64,000 bases of DNA from Globodera rostochiensis. Its lineage: Eukaryota > Nematoda > Chromadorea > Rhabditida > Heteroderidae. The notes under the pieces were generated by a model. The model was not told the origin of the DNA, did no database searches, and worked only from the letters and a program-made list of their open reading frames with translations. The DNA lies in NCBI GenBank assembly GCA_018350325.1, contig JAEVLN010000004.1, forward strand, positions 2,418,001 to 2,482,000, written 5' to 3'. Both the position numbers and the translations under genes were made by a program. Shown in pieces: positions 33,858-46,545 of the stretch (positions within the stretch are counted from its first letter, which is position 1; each line of letters starts with the position of its first letter).

Positions 33858-34661
33858 TTTTTGTTTACCGGGTTCAAAATTTGGTGATTTGTAAATTTTT
33901 ATTTGGCATTCTGTTAAATTAACACCGAAGTTACGAGCTTTTCCTTAAGAAATGTCGAATTTTGGCAAAAACTCCGCTTTGTTTTGGTGCGTATGCACGA
34001 CAAACATGTTTTTTGTCGGAAATTTCGCCGCTGAGACTATGCATTCCCACACATTAAATTGCTCTGACCGTTCGCCTCGCGTCTTTTCCCTTGTGTATTA
34101 AGCCATGGGCTTATGGTCAAGTGAATTGTTGCTGAACGAACGAACAAACGAAGCCTGAAAAATGCAAGAAAATTCGTTGATTGTTCAGAAGTCAAATGGG
34201 CTCAAGTTATACCAAAAAACATATCATCAAGCAGTTAAATTTCTGCTGTTCTCATAAAAACAACATTTGAGTGCTGGCCATGGCCAAGAAATGCAAAATA
34301 ATAAAAACCTCTTGCTTTTTGTTGAATTGGCTCTTTTGTTTTTTGCTGAATTGGCTCTTTTGTTTTTTGCTGAATTGGCTCTTTTGTTTTTTGCTGAATT
34401 GGCTCTTTTGTTTTTTGCTGAATTGGCTCTTTTGCTTTTTGCTGAATTGGCTCTTTTGCTTTTTGCTGAATTGGCTCTTTTGCTTTTTGCTGAATTGGCT
34501 CTTTTGCTTTTTGCTGAATTGGCAACGTCACATACATTTTTGTTTATCGGGTTCAAAATTTGGCGATTTGTTAATTTTTATTTGGCATTCTGTTATTTAA
34601 ATTAACACCAAAGTTACGAGCTTTTCCTTAAAAAATTGTCGAATTTTGGCAAAAACTCCGC
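33858..34661. repeat. Direct repeats (~120 bp) flanking a tandem array
   Basis: The segments 33858-33977 and 34534-34661 are about 90% alike: GGGTTCAAAATTTGG, TTTTTATTTGGCATTCTGTT, AAGTTACGAGCTTTTCCTTA and TTTTGGCAAAAACTCCGC recur in order. Between them lie unique sequence and the 24-bp array. Confidence 0.85.
34324..34523. repeat. 24-bp tandem array, 8 full units
   Basis: Unit GAATTGGCTCTTTTG followed by T- or C-containing TTTTTTGCT. The first four units carry GTTTTTT and the last four GCTTTTT. The unit is a multiple of three, so open frames run through both strands (8-residue periodic peptides). This is not evidence of coding. Confidence 0.95.
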
Positions 34662-35371
34662 CAAAATGCCGTGTAAAAAGAAGTAGCACAAATTTCGCTG
34701 GGCTAAGGCGGCCTTCCGCCAGTTTTTGCCATTGGGCTGCTGGAATTTGGAATTGAACTGAAAAACTGCTCGCTCGCTAAACACTAAACAGCTGACGATG
34801 TTTTAAACATTAGCCAAAGTCACCGGTTTGCTCAAAGCCTACAAGCGAAGCTTTGAACGGCGAATAATGGATTATTTGTTGAGAGTTTCCGGCCGAGACA
34901 TTCATTCGCCTCCGCTATTTATAATAAAACGTGCCAACCAACAAAATTATTCCCGGAATTTCTTTTCCTTTTTGGTCTTTGACCGACCCCTCCGGCGAAG
35001 CCCAACGTTTTTATAAACAGCCGCCAATGGAAGAGAGAGAGAGAGCAGTGATCGATGAGCTGGTGCGGCTGTTTTAGTTGTTTATCATTGTTATATATTT
35101 AATTGTTTATTTAAAAATTCTTTTAGTTGTTTAGTCATCACATCACAATTTCGGTTTTTGTACATATATTTCTGCAGAATGAACAGAATTTTTGATCGAT
35201 CTCACAAAAGCCTATCCACCGCGGAGGTCAGTTGTTTAAATAAAGTTGAAGAAATCTGTGAATTTTGCAGAAAAGGGGGGTGGGTGAGGTCGTTTTGCCC
35301 CCCATAAATTGCAAAAAATTGTTTTAATTTCCCCAAAGTTTTTAGGCTTTCGCCGCCGAACGTTTTGTCTG
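34662..35371. other. Intergenic upstream of chondroitin synthase
   Basis: An ATG at 35180 opens a short frame (MNRIFDRSHKSLSTAE) ending at a GT at 35228. It could be a first exon of the next gene, but the phase does not fit the obvious acceptor. A GAGAGAGAGA run lies at 35034-35046. Confidence 0.4.
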
Positions 35372-38300
35372 ATGGGCTGTTTTTTCCGTCTTCCGCGCCG
35401 TCTGATGAAGCCCTTTTTTTGTGCGTCGTCGCCGTCACATAAATCGCATCGCTTGCGCAGCACCAGCGGCGATGCCGTGCCGCTCAAACAATTTTTGTTC
35501 GGCGTTTTGATAGGCTTTTTGTTTTTCGTCGTTCTTCGCCAATTTTACGCCACAAAAGTCGCAAAGTTTCGTCACAATTCATTCGTTCCGCCACCAATCG
35601 AGGACGGCCCGTTGATGAACAACGATTTTATTTTGGTACCTTTTTTTCGCCTAACGTTAATAAAAAACTTCCCGTCGAAAAGGAACCAGCCGCTGGTAGA
35701 AACTTTAAAATTTTTAAACATATTTTGTTAAAAAAGATTTTCAACAATTTAGTTCATTTTTAATACATATTTATACTTAGGTTGGTGTGCTGAGTGCGCA
35801 GGTAAGACTCGCGTTGGCGCCTTCACTTCTCCGCTTACAAAATTAGCCAATCGTTTCATTTAGCGCTTTTTGGACACGCGCGCGCTTCAAATTTGGCGCA
35901 GTTGGGCGCGTCGCGTGCCCGGCCGCGTGCTCTTTTTCGTCGCCGAGGGCACTGTGCTCAGTTCGCGCGTGCGTGCCGCGCGCATGCCGGTGGTTGTGCT
36001 GCGCGGGGTGGACGACGCGTATCCGCCGCAGAAAAAGGCGTTCGCCATGCTGCGTTGGATGTTCGACAATCAGGCGATTAATTTTATACGGAAACGATTA
36101 TTACGCGACACTTTTTGTGTCCTAAGAAATTTTGCGTTATTTTTTGGTCTTTAGCTCACCAATTTCCACTGGTTTATGCGTGCGGATGACGACCTTTACG
36201 TGCGCACAGAAGCATTGAAACTTTTTCTGATCGGACAGGACCCGGACCGGTACGGACATTACAATCTTTATTAAAAAAACAAATATGATGTTTTTTTTGT
36301 GAAAATTAGCACCTTTTTTCTGTCAGAGCACATTTCATTGGCCAAGCCGGGCTCGGCAACTCTCTCGAGTACGGTCAGCTGTCGTTGGGTGCGCAGGACA
36401 ACTACTGCATGGGCGGGCCGGGCGTGTTATTGTCACGAGAAACACTGCGTCAGCTTGGCCCCCACTTGGAACAGTCAGCGGGGGGGTGGGGGTGGGGGGG
36501 GGGGTTGGAGACGTACTCAGTGCAAGAAAGGCCTTGCGGCTGGTACTATAAATACGCAACAAGTTCAATGTTCTAACAAAAAAACATTTTTCTATTTTTA
36601 GTTAAGACTTGTGCAAATTCAGGTGTTTGCGGCACCTGGTCACTAACCACGAGGACGTGGAGTTGGGCAGATGTGTCAGGTCAAAATGAATTTGTCCATA
36701 ATTTTGAATTTGATTTTTAAGACGTCACGTTGGCATCGCCTGTACATGGAACTACGAAATGCAAACGTGAGTTGTGCTCTTTGGGTTGGCTGATAAATTT
36801 GTTATAAGCCAAGCCATGGGAGGGCATCTTCTTTAATGAATATTCCTAAGAAATGTATTGCATTTTATATTCTTCAGTCTTTTCCACAATAACGCGTCCG
36901 CCGCCGGTCTGTTGTTCATGTCCGCCAGCAACGGGGCAGAGACGACCGCCTCAAGGGGCGACGCGTCGGGCGCGCGTGCACTTCTCCGTCGACTGATTAC
37001 ACTGCATCCGGTCAAGCGTGCGGAGGCGATGCGACGCGTGCATTTGCATGCCGAGGCGCTGCTGTTGACGGAGAAGCGTCAAATGCGTGCGGATTTGCTC
37101 GGCATGTTGGAAGAGATGAGAGCACGACGGAGCGACGCAACGCGTCGCGGGGACGAAGGCTTTGGCGGCGCCTTGGGGGTCATTGCTGAGGAGGGTAAAT
37201 TTTTCTATTGTATTTGCCTTTGATGGTCCTTAAATGCTATGAAATTGGGAATTTTAAACTGTTTAATTGGCCCGGGGGGTTCAATCCGGCGCTGACGGCG
37301 TATGTTTGTCCCCTCACCTTTTTCCAGGCGAAGGCGCCCGCTTTTCTGGTCTTCTGCCGCTAGTCGAGAATGAGTTGAAGAATTCGATGTCGCCGACAGC
37401 GTCGTTGCCTTTATACTGGGACTACATTTCGCCAGAGGCAAAATTGCTCTTTTGTGCGCATCGTCCAAATTGCCCCAGGCACACTTTGGAGGCCAGCTGG
37501 CGACGCTCGCTCAACGAAGTGATCAGTGAGGTCAGCTAATCGATCAGTGAGGTTTTTTCGTAATTGATGAGAAAATTGCGTTTCAAAAATAATAAAAATG
37601 CTATTCTTTTATCACATTTTAGCTTTTCGATCGCTTTAACTCTGACGCACACCATCGCGGGCGGACGCTTCACTTTCAGAACATTCAGTACGGTTATGTG
37701 CGAGTACGACCTTTGCATGGCGTGGACATGGTACTGGACATGGGTAAGAGTGAACAGTTTTTTGTATTCTTTTCCTTCTTTTTTAGCTCTTTGGTACCGG
37801 CGGTTTCATGCCCCGCAGCGTTCTGCGCTGGCTGTGCGGCGACACGCGTACGTGCAGCGTCGATTCGGGCCCATTGACGCGCGCGTCAACTTTGTTTTGC
37901 CTTTGGGCGATGACAGTGTCTCCCCCGCAGTGCGAACGCCAATCATTCACTTTGTTGTGGCGCTGAAGGGTCGTCCTGACACATTTGAACGTTTTGCGCG
38001 CAATTTGTTGGAGTTGAGCAAAGCTAACAGGAGGAACGGCACGCTTCAACTGGTTCTTGTCATGTACAGGTAGAAAAACAGACTGAATGATGCATTGTTC
38101 ATCAGTTCTTAAGCTAAAATCTTATCAATTAAATCTTATGAATTTTCTTGAACAGCTCCGCACCCGACGAGGACCGACACATCAATGCCACGCTCGACCG
38201 CCTCATTAGCTGTAACTTTCCCGCGCTTGTGCTCCGGATGCCCGCCGACGCTGTGTTTAGCCGAGGGGCGGCACTCTCTGCGGGCGCTTCGCTGCTGTCG

Positions 38301-38996
38301 TCGGACGCATTGCTTTTTGTGACGGATGTTGACGTTTTGGTCCATCCGGATGCAATTGACCGCATTCGACTGAACACAGTTCGCAACCATCAGGTCATTT
38401 ATTTCTGCCTTTTTTTCGCTCACGTCTGGTGGTGGTAACACATGCCCCTCCCTTCTTCTGTAGGTGTACTTCCCCATCGTGTTCAGCGAGTTCTCTCCTC
38501 GGACCTGGTTCAACATCAGCCAACAAGTTGAAGCTGTTCACCAACAACAACAACATTATCAAACTCAGCCCCCCTCAAGTTCCCATTTTGTTTACAGCCA
38601 ACGTCGAGGCTATTTTCGCCATTTTGGCTTTGGAATTATGTCCATTTTTCGATCGGATTTTGACACCATCGGCCAGTTCAACCGTACATTACGGGGATGG
38701 GGACTGGAGGATGTTGATATGTTTGAAAAGATTGTCAAATCGCGCATTCTGCATCCCTTCCGAGTGCCAGATCCGGGTGAGGATTGTCCTATTTATTTTT
38801 TAACTTTAAGAGAGCAACCGCTTCTGATTCCCTAACTGTAAATTTCAAACTTTCAGGCTTGGTTCACGTATTCCATCCCATCGACTGTGTTGGCGCGGGA
38901 CAGAATGCAGCACAGCGGGCCGCTTGTGAAGGAACTCGCGCACAAAGTTTTGCTTCCGTCGACTTTCTCGTCGAGCAGTTCGGCCCGTACCTTTGA
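35372..38996 (+). CDS. sqv-5: Chondroitin synthase / polymerising factor (CHSY1, SQV-5-like)
   Basis: Golgi type II glycosyltransferase that builds the chondroitin chain. Exons: 35372-35635, 35781-35801, 35864-36073, 36155-36249, 36327-36473, 36623-36679, 36722-36766, 36878-37194, 37328-37530, 37623-37743, 37787-38069, 38156-38393, 38464-38776 and 38857-38996. The signal anchor is [18 protein letters not shown]. The N-terminal GT31-type domain has [14 protein letters not shown] (DDD metal motif), [13 protein letters not shown] and [13 protein letters not shown]. The C-terminal GT7-type domain has [16 protein letters not shown] (DVD), YFPIVFSEF and [14 protein letters not shown]. Both active-site motifs are intact. 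Exon 2 is just 21 bases (VGVLSAQ). Exon 3 seems to end CAG before a GC donor; the GC joint gives exact family spacing before [10 protein letters not shown]. Confidence 0.93.
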
Positions 38997-39804
38997 TCAG
39001 CAGCAGCAGACAAACGGACTCATCACGCTAACTTCAATTTGTGCAGTGTCGAACGTCCTGTCCCACCCCTTTCTTTTGCCTCTCTTTGCCATACATATTT
39101 TGGGGAATGCCGTTTTTTTGACTGCAACTCAAAGCGTGAACAATACACTTTTTAATGCCCTCGTCGTAAAAAAGGCAGAAATTTTTATTGCCTTTTGAAT
39201 CTCGAGGCTTAAAAGTGTTCGTTTTCTGCTGCTGCTGTTCTCAAAGCGGCATTCCTCCGTTTTAGGTCCCGTTATTTAACAGACATTCCATGTTTTGTCG
39301 TGCATTACTCACCCAAACAGTTGCCCAACCCAAAATCGTTCGTTAATTGATGTTTAGGCCCAGAATCCCCCACCCCCACCCATCCACCCAATATTCACTT
39401 GCCATTATTCAATAATTGAATTGCAATAAGCCTTATTTATTTTCAAAATCTCAGGACCGTCCGCTCTCCCATTTCGTGCCAATTTTACACTTTGTGTTGC
39501 CATTGCCCCCCACACAAAAACGAGTTGCTCCCTATTTTCACTTTGTTTTCACCGAAATGTGCCCTGAAATATGTTGAAGTTTTGTGCCTTATTCATAAAG
39601 TTTTAATAATACTCCTCCGATGCACTTTATTTAAGGGAGGGAAACAAATATAATGCAAAGTTTTTGCCACAATTTTTTGTTTTGTTTCTGCGACCATCAA
39701 AATCATTCGTTCTCACTCTTCCTCCAACATTTGTTGAAGTGGCGGGATAGACCTTGAAAAATTCTCATAAATTCCATGAAAAAAAAAACTCGAAAACGGA
39801 AACC
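38997..39804. other. Intergenic
   Basis: AT-rich with C-rich patches; no gene recognised. Confidence 0.5.
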
Positions 39805-40408
39805 CTACCGTTTGCCCCAAAGACCATTGGCGGTTTGCCAGTTCGAATTGGACGACCTGAACCAAAAAATTTGTAAAACATAGCGCCAACCTCTGGCAAT
39901 TCCCACCGTTTTCCCCAGAGGGCATTCAGTTTGTGCCAACTGTGCTCCGGTCGTTTGCGCACTGATCGGGCCTCCTGTTCATTGGGAGAGGGAGGGATGG
40001 TGATCACTGATCAGATAAAAGGAAAATGTTTTCCAAAAGCCACAGACATCGAATAGGCCATCGAGCAGTGCCAAGTTTGTCATGCCGTCACTGCGTTTGC
40101 CCCAAAGGCCCACGCCATTGCTCCACCTGTGGCTGGAAACGAATACATTTTGAGAAATACGGAATATTGGCCACACGGAAAGTGCCGTAGCCGAAACGCG
40201 AATTATTTCGGTTTCGGATGAATTTTAGAATTTCGAAAGTTCAAAGTCGAAAATAAAGTGCGCACCTTTGACCGTCTGCCGGTGCACCAACACTTATTGT
40301 GACAAGTCCGAACAGCAAAAGTGCCACGAGCAGTGCAAAACGGTGGCCAAGCGCACAGTGTTTGGTGGAGAAGACCGGGACGGAAGATTTTGAATTTTGC
40401 GTTGGCAT
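39805..40408 (-). CDS. nlp-38: NLP-38/MIP (allatostatin-B-type) neuropeptide precursor
   Basis: Four phase-consistent exons: 40266-40408, 40048-40132, 39907-39974 and 39805-39856. The leader FALLVALLLFGLVTISVGA fits a signal peptide. Three copies end in LWGKR, the amidation and dibasic cleavage signal: HRWSNGVGLWGKR, then after RKR a copy RPEHSWHKLNALWGKR, and last SSNSNWQTANGLWGKR directly before the stop. Predicted peptides share W-X6-W-amide, the signature of myoinhibitory peptides and C. elegans NLP-38. The last two exons must join across an Arg codon (CG at 39907 with G at 39856), and only this phase yields the third copy. The peptides would signal from neurons through a GPCR. Confidence 0.9.
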
Positions 40409-43301
40409 TATGTCAGATATTGCGGTTGCTCCTTACAGATAGCTCATTAAAATAAATTTTTGCAAAAAATTAATTGAAACGCGAATTTAGGCCAAAATCG
40501 GTTGAAGGGTAAAGCGGATTACGTCACCCGATGGGGGGGGGGGGCAATTTTCGGACGGGAATTGGCCTTTTGGCAATGACCACGGATCTTTGTAAGCGCA
40601 AGCCAAGCTGTCTTATGGGCGCGAAAAACAATTTCGAGACGAATTGATGCCGAGAAAGAGTAATTAATATGGGCAAAATCGCCCCGGGGGATGATCAAAT
40701 TTTGTGTGGCATCCAAAACAAACATTTCGCTGTGCGTTAATAAAATGCCCCCCGAAGAAACAATGGAAAGCCGTGCCTTTCGTCTAATTCATGGCCGGAT
40801 CCCGCGTTCATTTGCGGAAAGCAAACAATTGGGAGAGGAGGGGAGGGGGTAAAAACTTAATCCCAAAGCCGTGCCTTCTCCATTTCTGCTAAAGTTTTTA
40901 GGAAATTAATTCAAAACACAAATTGCTTTAGGGGTTTTAGGCGATGCCCATTTCGGGAATCCCTGACAAAGTGCCATCATTTGGGATGCATTTTGCGCGG
41001 ACGAGGATTTGGCGTTCGGAACTTTTTGAATGGAACATTTCCCCCGTCTTCGAATTGCCTTCAGCGATTTATTTTAGCTTAGTTAAATAAAACTTCGTTA
41101 AAATGTTTTTGTTCTGTCGATAATTTGTTGGGGAGACAAACAAAAAAAGAATTGCGTTGTGCCCATCCAGAAATTCCCAAGCCGCCCCCAAAATTAGTGC
41201 CTAAGGGCGAACTTTCCAAGCCAAAACTGCCTGAGGGCAAATCCCGGTCCCGAAAAGCGATTTGGCATAAATTTTAATTATGATTAATTAAAAACTTTTG
41301 TGCTGACGCAATGACTGAATTATTCTAAGATGATGAGTTCGAACCTTTCAAAAAATTAACTAAATTTTAAAAAAAAAGTGGCGGTTCATTGACTGTCTTT
41401 TGGTTTGAGTAAAAACCCTAAAAATCCCTCAAAATTTTGAATAAAGAATTTTGCTATGGCATTTCTGGAATCTGTCACAAAGGCCCGACATTTTTCAAAT
41501 GGGCACGACCGGTTCATTCATTCCGTCGATGGCACCGCCTCAGGCAATTGGTGATTATTTTATCGCCTCAGGCAATGCCAAAATTGGCATGTTTTGTTTC
41601 ATTGTTGAGAGGGAAGAAGCGGCTGCTTCCCATTTGATGGATGTGCTGAATTTTTGGATTTGTTGGCTATATACGGTCAACAACAGCCATAAATATACAA
41701 ATTCACGCAATGCCCCCACTTGGATGCGGCGGGCTTATCTCCTCGCGTTTTTGCTACCAAAATTCATTGCTTTTTTATAGTCAATGGACGGACATTTAAT
41801 AAATTTTCCAATTAAAAAGAGGCCCTGGGAGAACATTGATGAATGACCTCCGAAACAATGTGTACGGACGCCGAGGAGATCCGGCAAAATTAGTGGGGAG
41901 GGGGCCTGCTCTCGACCTCTTATCTCGCCGGAGGCCAAATCTCGAGGAGGAGGTGCCCTCCGGCGACGGGCAAAAATTTGCCTATGGGGAATTGTGGATG
42001 GGCGGCGGCCCTCGAGGGCACATCGCTCAATCCAATTTCGTTTTTTTTGTCTTCCGTTGAGGTGACGACATGTCCCATAAAACAAAATTTGTGTCGCTGC
42101 GATTTCGCATTTTCGAGAGGGGGAGGGCCCGGCCCTCTGCGAAGTCTTCGCGGCGTAAATTTCAATGTTTTGGGGGCGGCATTTCAATAAAACAATTGCC
42201 ATCGGCGAAGCACAAACAATCGCTTCCGGCAAAAAGTGAATGGAACGCCACGAAATTGAACTAAATGCCAAGCAAATACCAATTTTATTTTGGCCCGGTT
42301 TTGCTGAGAGCAATTTGTTTGCAGAAATTGTTTTGAAATATTACCTTTTACAAAGGTCGAAGGCAATTTTAATTGGACTTAAGTAATTCTCATTGCATTA
42401 ATTTAAAAAAAAGAAGGTATTAATGGCGCAGCTTTAAAGCATAGAATTAAATTTATAGTATTTAAAATAAAATGATTCAAAATTAAAAGCAAAAAAAAGA
42501 AAAGAATTTAATTCTCAAAGGTTTATGCCTCAAAGAAATTTTGGATTCACCGGAAGGCATATGGCCAAAGGGGCCAAGGACAAAGGACGAATGAAATAAT
42601 AGGTATAACCCCGGGAGGGCTTGCCTTAAGCAACTAACTTGCCGTTGGCACAAAGCAAATGACCTTTTGTCGCCGGGACCTCCAATCAAAATCAAAAACC
42701 CCGGGGGCAAAAATTTATAATTAATTTAAAACATATTTTAGGTGTCTGATAAATGGCGGATCATTCATAAATTTAAACATTTTTTACTCAAATTGAAAGT
42801 GTTAGAAAAAATTGAATTGTTGTGAGTTCGGAGTAAAAACGTTTATTTGTCGAAACAAAAGAAATGAACAAATAAATGCCAAAGGGCGGAGGTATTTTTG
42901 CCAAATTTGTGTGGAAGAAACAATAACAAAAATGACAGAAAGATAATGACCCCCAAGGCAACTTTAATTCGAAAATTCAAATTCGGTGTTTAGTTAAATG
43001 CCGTGCCGTTATGCCCCTAATTTTACGCGGAATCCCTTGGGCATCGCGCAAATTGTTTCCATCGTTTATTCCCCGGCGGGACACTTTCGCGCGTTGCCCC
43101 TCTGGCCAAATGAAACTAATCTAACCCCTCGGGTGTTAATTAGCCACTCCACGGATTGTATAAATAAATCAAAAATCTTTACAAAATTGTCCAGACAAAA
43201 ATTGGTAAAAGAGGAGACAGAAGAGGGTAAGTATATTTGGGGATTAATTAGGCGTATTTTTTTTTACAAAAACATGAAAAAACGATTTGAGGTGCAATGT
43301 T
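40409..43301. other. Intergenic
   Basis: About 2.9 kb without a recognised gene. There is a G run at 40533-40542. Open frames on both strands at 41735-42313 overlap each other and match no family I know. Confidence 0.5.
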
Positions 43302-46300
43302 TTAAAATGTTTGCGGGTTGAATTGGTGCAGAAACGGGTCGACCTCGAAGGTGCGCGACACATTAACCAGCGAGAAGTTGGAAGCGATTTCCAGCGACAA
43401 TTTCTGAAAATTAAATTTGGATGGAAATTTTACGCTTTCCCCCCCCCCCCCCCCCAATTACGGGCGGGGGTAGAAGTTATGATGTTGATTTGTCTCAAAA
43501 TAATCTCAAATTTCGCGTGTAACCAACCAACCCCTCGAGCGTAGTCTCCGTCACCCCTCCGAATCCCCCAAATCCCACGCCTCATTAAGCCCCCCCCCCC
43601 GGGGGCATTCATTTTCAGTGTACTCACTTTTCGTGGAACACAATTTTTTGTTGTTGTGCATAAATTTGGGTCGATTACACCAAAAACTGGAGGAGGACCA
43701 GCACAGCATTTCCCACCTGACAGAAGTGCAATTTGTTTAGAATTGTGCAAAAACGTTCGCCGCCGCTTGTCCCGCCCCTTTGGGCGCTGTTTTTGCCCCA
43801 ATCGGCCGTTGTTGTTGCTGCTACTTCTTCGGCTTGACGTCTACAACTGACAGTGTACAGCTCGGCAAACAGCCGCTCCCTGGTGTTCAGCGCCAATGAA
43901 CGCTCCTCGCCGTTGATACCGTCCACTTCTGCACAATTTTTTAAATCGGAATTTTACAAAAAAGTTCCAAAATAAAAGACATACGATCGTTCCAAAACAG
44001 AAGACCCATCAGTCCAACAAATTCCTCATCAATAAGACGCAACGTATGGAAGTCAGAAAACAGAAAAAAGATCTAAAAACTGAAGTTTTTTTTCAATTTT
44101 TTGCCAAATTTATCGGACTTTGCGAAAAGTCGGCTCAAACACTCGCGCGATGTCCTCCGGCCGCGTTTTGCACTGTTCCACCGCGAAAAAGTGGTCGAGT
44201 CGTGCCAAATCGAAGTAATGATAGGGCGACGCGACTAATCTTTAATCGAAACGATTACGGCACAAAATAACAAAATTTGGGGGGGGGGGAGGCGACCGCG
44301 TATCATTCGGCGGGAAACGCTGTGCCGTAAGATGAGAGCGTTCGGCAATGAAAAAAGGGCACAAGAAATTGCGCAGCAACGCCCATTTTGAGTCCATTGA
44401 AAAGGCGCCCTGCAGGGGCGGGAAGGACTGTTCGACCTGCGCAAAATAAATTCAAATTTAACCAAACGAAGGGACGGGACGCCAACGGCACTTTTTTTTG
44501 TTTGAAAGTTATTGCCTCTCAATTTGTGGGCATTAAAATAAAGTTTTTGGCCCAAAATTTAATTAAAAATCTCTCGCATTTTTATTACCAAATGAATTGT
44601 CATAAAAATTTGATGACCGACCATTTCGGAGAGCAATGAAAGGTCCGTCCGAAGAATGTTCACATTGTCCGCGTAATTGGCCAGCACCAAATCCTTTTAT
44701 TGGGAAATGCATTATAATTTTAAAATGTAAATTAAAAATGGTAAAATGTCGAAGAATGAATGAATGATTAGTGGCAATATTTTTAAAATTTGCCAATATT
44801 TTTATAAAATTATTTAAATTCTTTCGAACTTTTTCCTCGCAGTCACCGAGCAGTGTCTGTTGCAGCTGATTCTGCGACAAATTGCCCGTCAAATAGTGGG
44901 CCGACAGACGCAATGTTTTGAACTGAAATTTGTTACACAATTTTTTGATTTAATTAGCTGAAGAAACCCGGCGATAGCCGCGCAACATTTCACTGATCAA
45001 CGGAATGCCATTGTCCAAGATGAAAGGGGCCGCCGCCGCCGCCGGCGATGGTTGTTGGTGCGTTATGGCGGCAGAAGAACATGACGGGCCTCCTCCGACA
45101 CCGATGGTTGGCTGAAACATTTTCGAAATTAATCCAAACGATTTAATTGTTTGCAGTTTTTAGTGATTCCAACCCATGTGACCTGAACCTTGCTCCGTCT
45201 GCTGATCAGGATCTCAGACAGACCAGAGGTCAGGCCAGCTAACTAAAACGATCAGAAAACCCGGCTCCGATCGGAACAAAGTCTTACGCTGTGCTGTTGC
45301 GGTGACGCGAACACGGAGGAGGAGGCGGACGCGTTGCCGCTGTCTCCTCCCCCACCGGTGTGCGTCGTCTGCGGCTGCTGCTGTTGTGGCGGCTGTCGCT
45401 GTTGCGTTGGCGGCGGTGCGCTGAACGCGGAGGGCAACGCGCGTCGTAACAGAAACAATTGGTCAGCGGCAGGGGTGACGGACGGCCGCGGGACTTTGCC
45501 GAGCAGCGCGTACAGCTTGCCGTCCTCGACGTGCACTTCGCGCGTCGTCGTTGAGGTCGTCGAAACGTCGGCAATTCCCTCCTCTTCAAAGTGTTCCCAT
45601 TTGGCAACTCCGTGAAGCTGTACGCCCGCTGTGTCCGCTGTGAACAGCGGCGGCAACAGAAAATTTGACGACGATATTGGCATAAAATTTTGTTGAGGCG
45701 GTGAAGACGAATTATGCCGCCATATTTCTCCGCCGTCCGTTCGTCGCCCCGGGTTGGCCGCTGTTGCCTTATGCCGTCGAGGCCCAATTTGGTCACGATT
45801 TCGTTGGACAGCTTCAGAAAAAATGAAAGGGTTACGATTTTAATTTCAGTCTTTTTATAATGCCGCGCCGTCCGATTTGGCCGGACTTTGCATGCGATGT
45901 AAATTATATAAGTAGCCGACCTGCGGGGTCCATTCCAAGTGCCAAACACTTGGCAAAACGGCACGCGCGGCACGCACAGCGTACTTCTAAAAGTTTATGC
46001 CGTAACTAATAGAATGTCTCAAAGACCATGGCACAGCCCCCACCCCCACTGACCCGACTGGTCGATGGCACACCACCCTCACCCCCCACTGAACCGGATG
46101 ATCGATGGCACGCAACCGCCACCCTCACTGACCCGGTTGGTCGATGGCACAGTTTCCGTCGTAGCGGCATCGGTAGACGCGGCGCGCGATGGTCGAGCGT
46201 CGGAAGAAAGCGGCGCACGCGCGGCACACCTGTAAAAATGGAATCACTGCCAACATTTTTGCGAATCAAAATGCAAAAATTGATTCAATTTATCCAATGG

Positions 46301-46545
46301 CCGGCCACCTGCACGCCGAAGTGCACGCCGTGGGCGCCATCCCCACAAACAGCACAACGTTCATCTCCAGCGAACGCATTGGCTGTGTTGGCGGCTTGCG
46401 GAATTGCCATCATATGAAACGCCGTGGGGGACGGCGATGCCGCGGCCGAGTCAAAGTAATCAAACAGCGACATGGCGGAAGAGGAAGGGACAGCGGAGGA
46501 CTGAAGCATTTTGACAGTTTCTTTAGTCCGTCCACGGACGACCAA
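43302..46545 (-). CDS. Nuclear hormone receptor, HNF4-derived nematode type (complete)
   Basis: Twelve exons with agreeing phases: 46309-46545, 46133-46229, 45921-45986, 45288-45811, 44968-45111, 44830-44922, 44622-44693, 44297-44436, about 44113-44246, about 43990-44080, about 43720-43932 and 43302-43408. The DNA-binding domain reads CAVCGDGAHGVHFGVQVCRA, then AAFFRRSTIARRVYRCRYDG, NCAIDQPEVRCACRACRFAK and CLALGMDPA, followed by AVQRNRDQIGPRR. A long Pro/Gln/Thr-rich hinge follows in exon 4. The ligand-binding domain includes LTGNLSQNQLQQTLLGDCEE, LLRNFLCPFFIAERSHLTAQ, YHYFDLARLDHFFAVEQCKT, LRLIDEEFVGLMGLLFWNDR and the last helix region FSLVNVSRTFEVDPFLHQF. The second exon's donor sits in a tandem duplication. 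Confidence 0.9.
46031..46155 (-). repeat. Tandem copies of a 5' splice-site segment (3 units)
   Basis: On the minus strand TGCCATCGACCAACCGGGTC begins exon 2's end and donor. Two further imperfect copies follow, about 37-42 bases apart. Copies 1 and 3 keep GGTCAGTG; copy 2 has TTCAGTG and cannot serve as a GT donor. Confidence 0.8.

Noticed and set aside
34227..34605. Long open frames on both strands with 8-residue periodic peptides
   Set aside because: Explained by a 24-bp tandem array, whose unit length is a multiple of three; not a gene.
41735..42313. 192-codon minus-strand open frame
   Set aside because: No recognisable domain, overlapped by open frames on the other strand, biased by G/C-rich sequence.
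45334..45615. Plus-strand open frame rich in Cys and Gly
   Set aside because: Shadow of the hinge exon of the minus-strand nuclear receptor.
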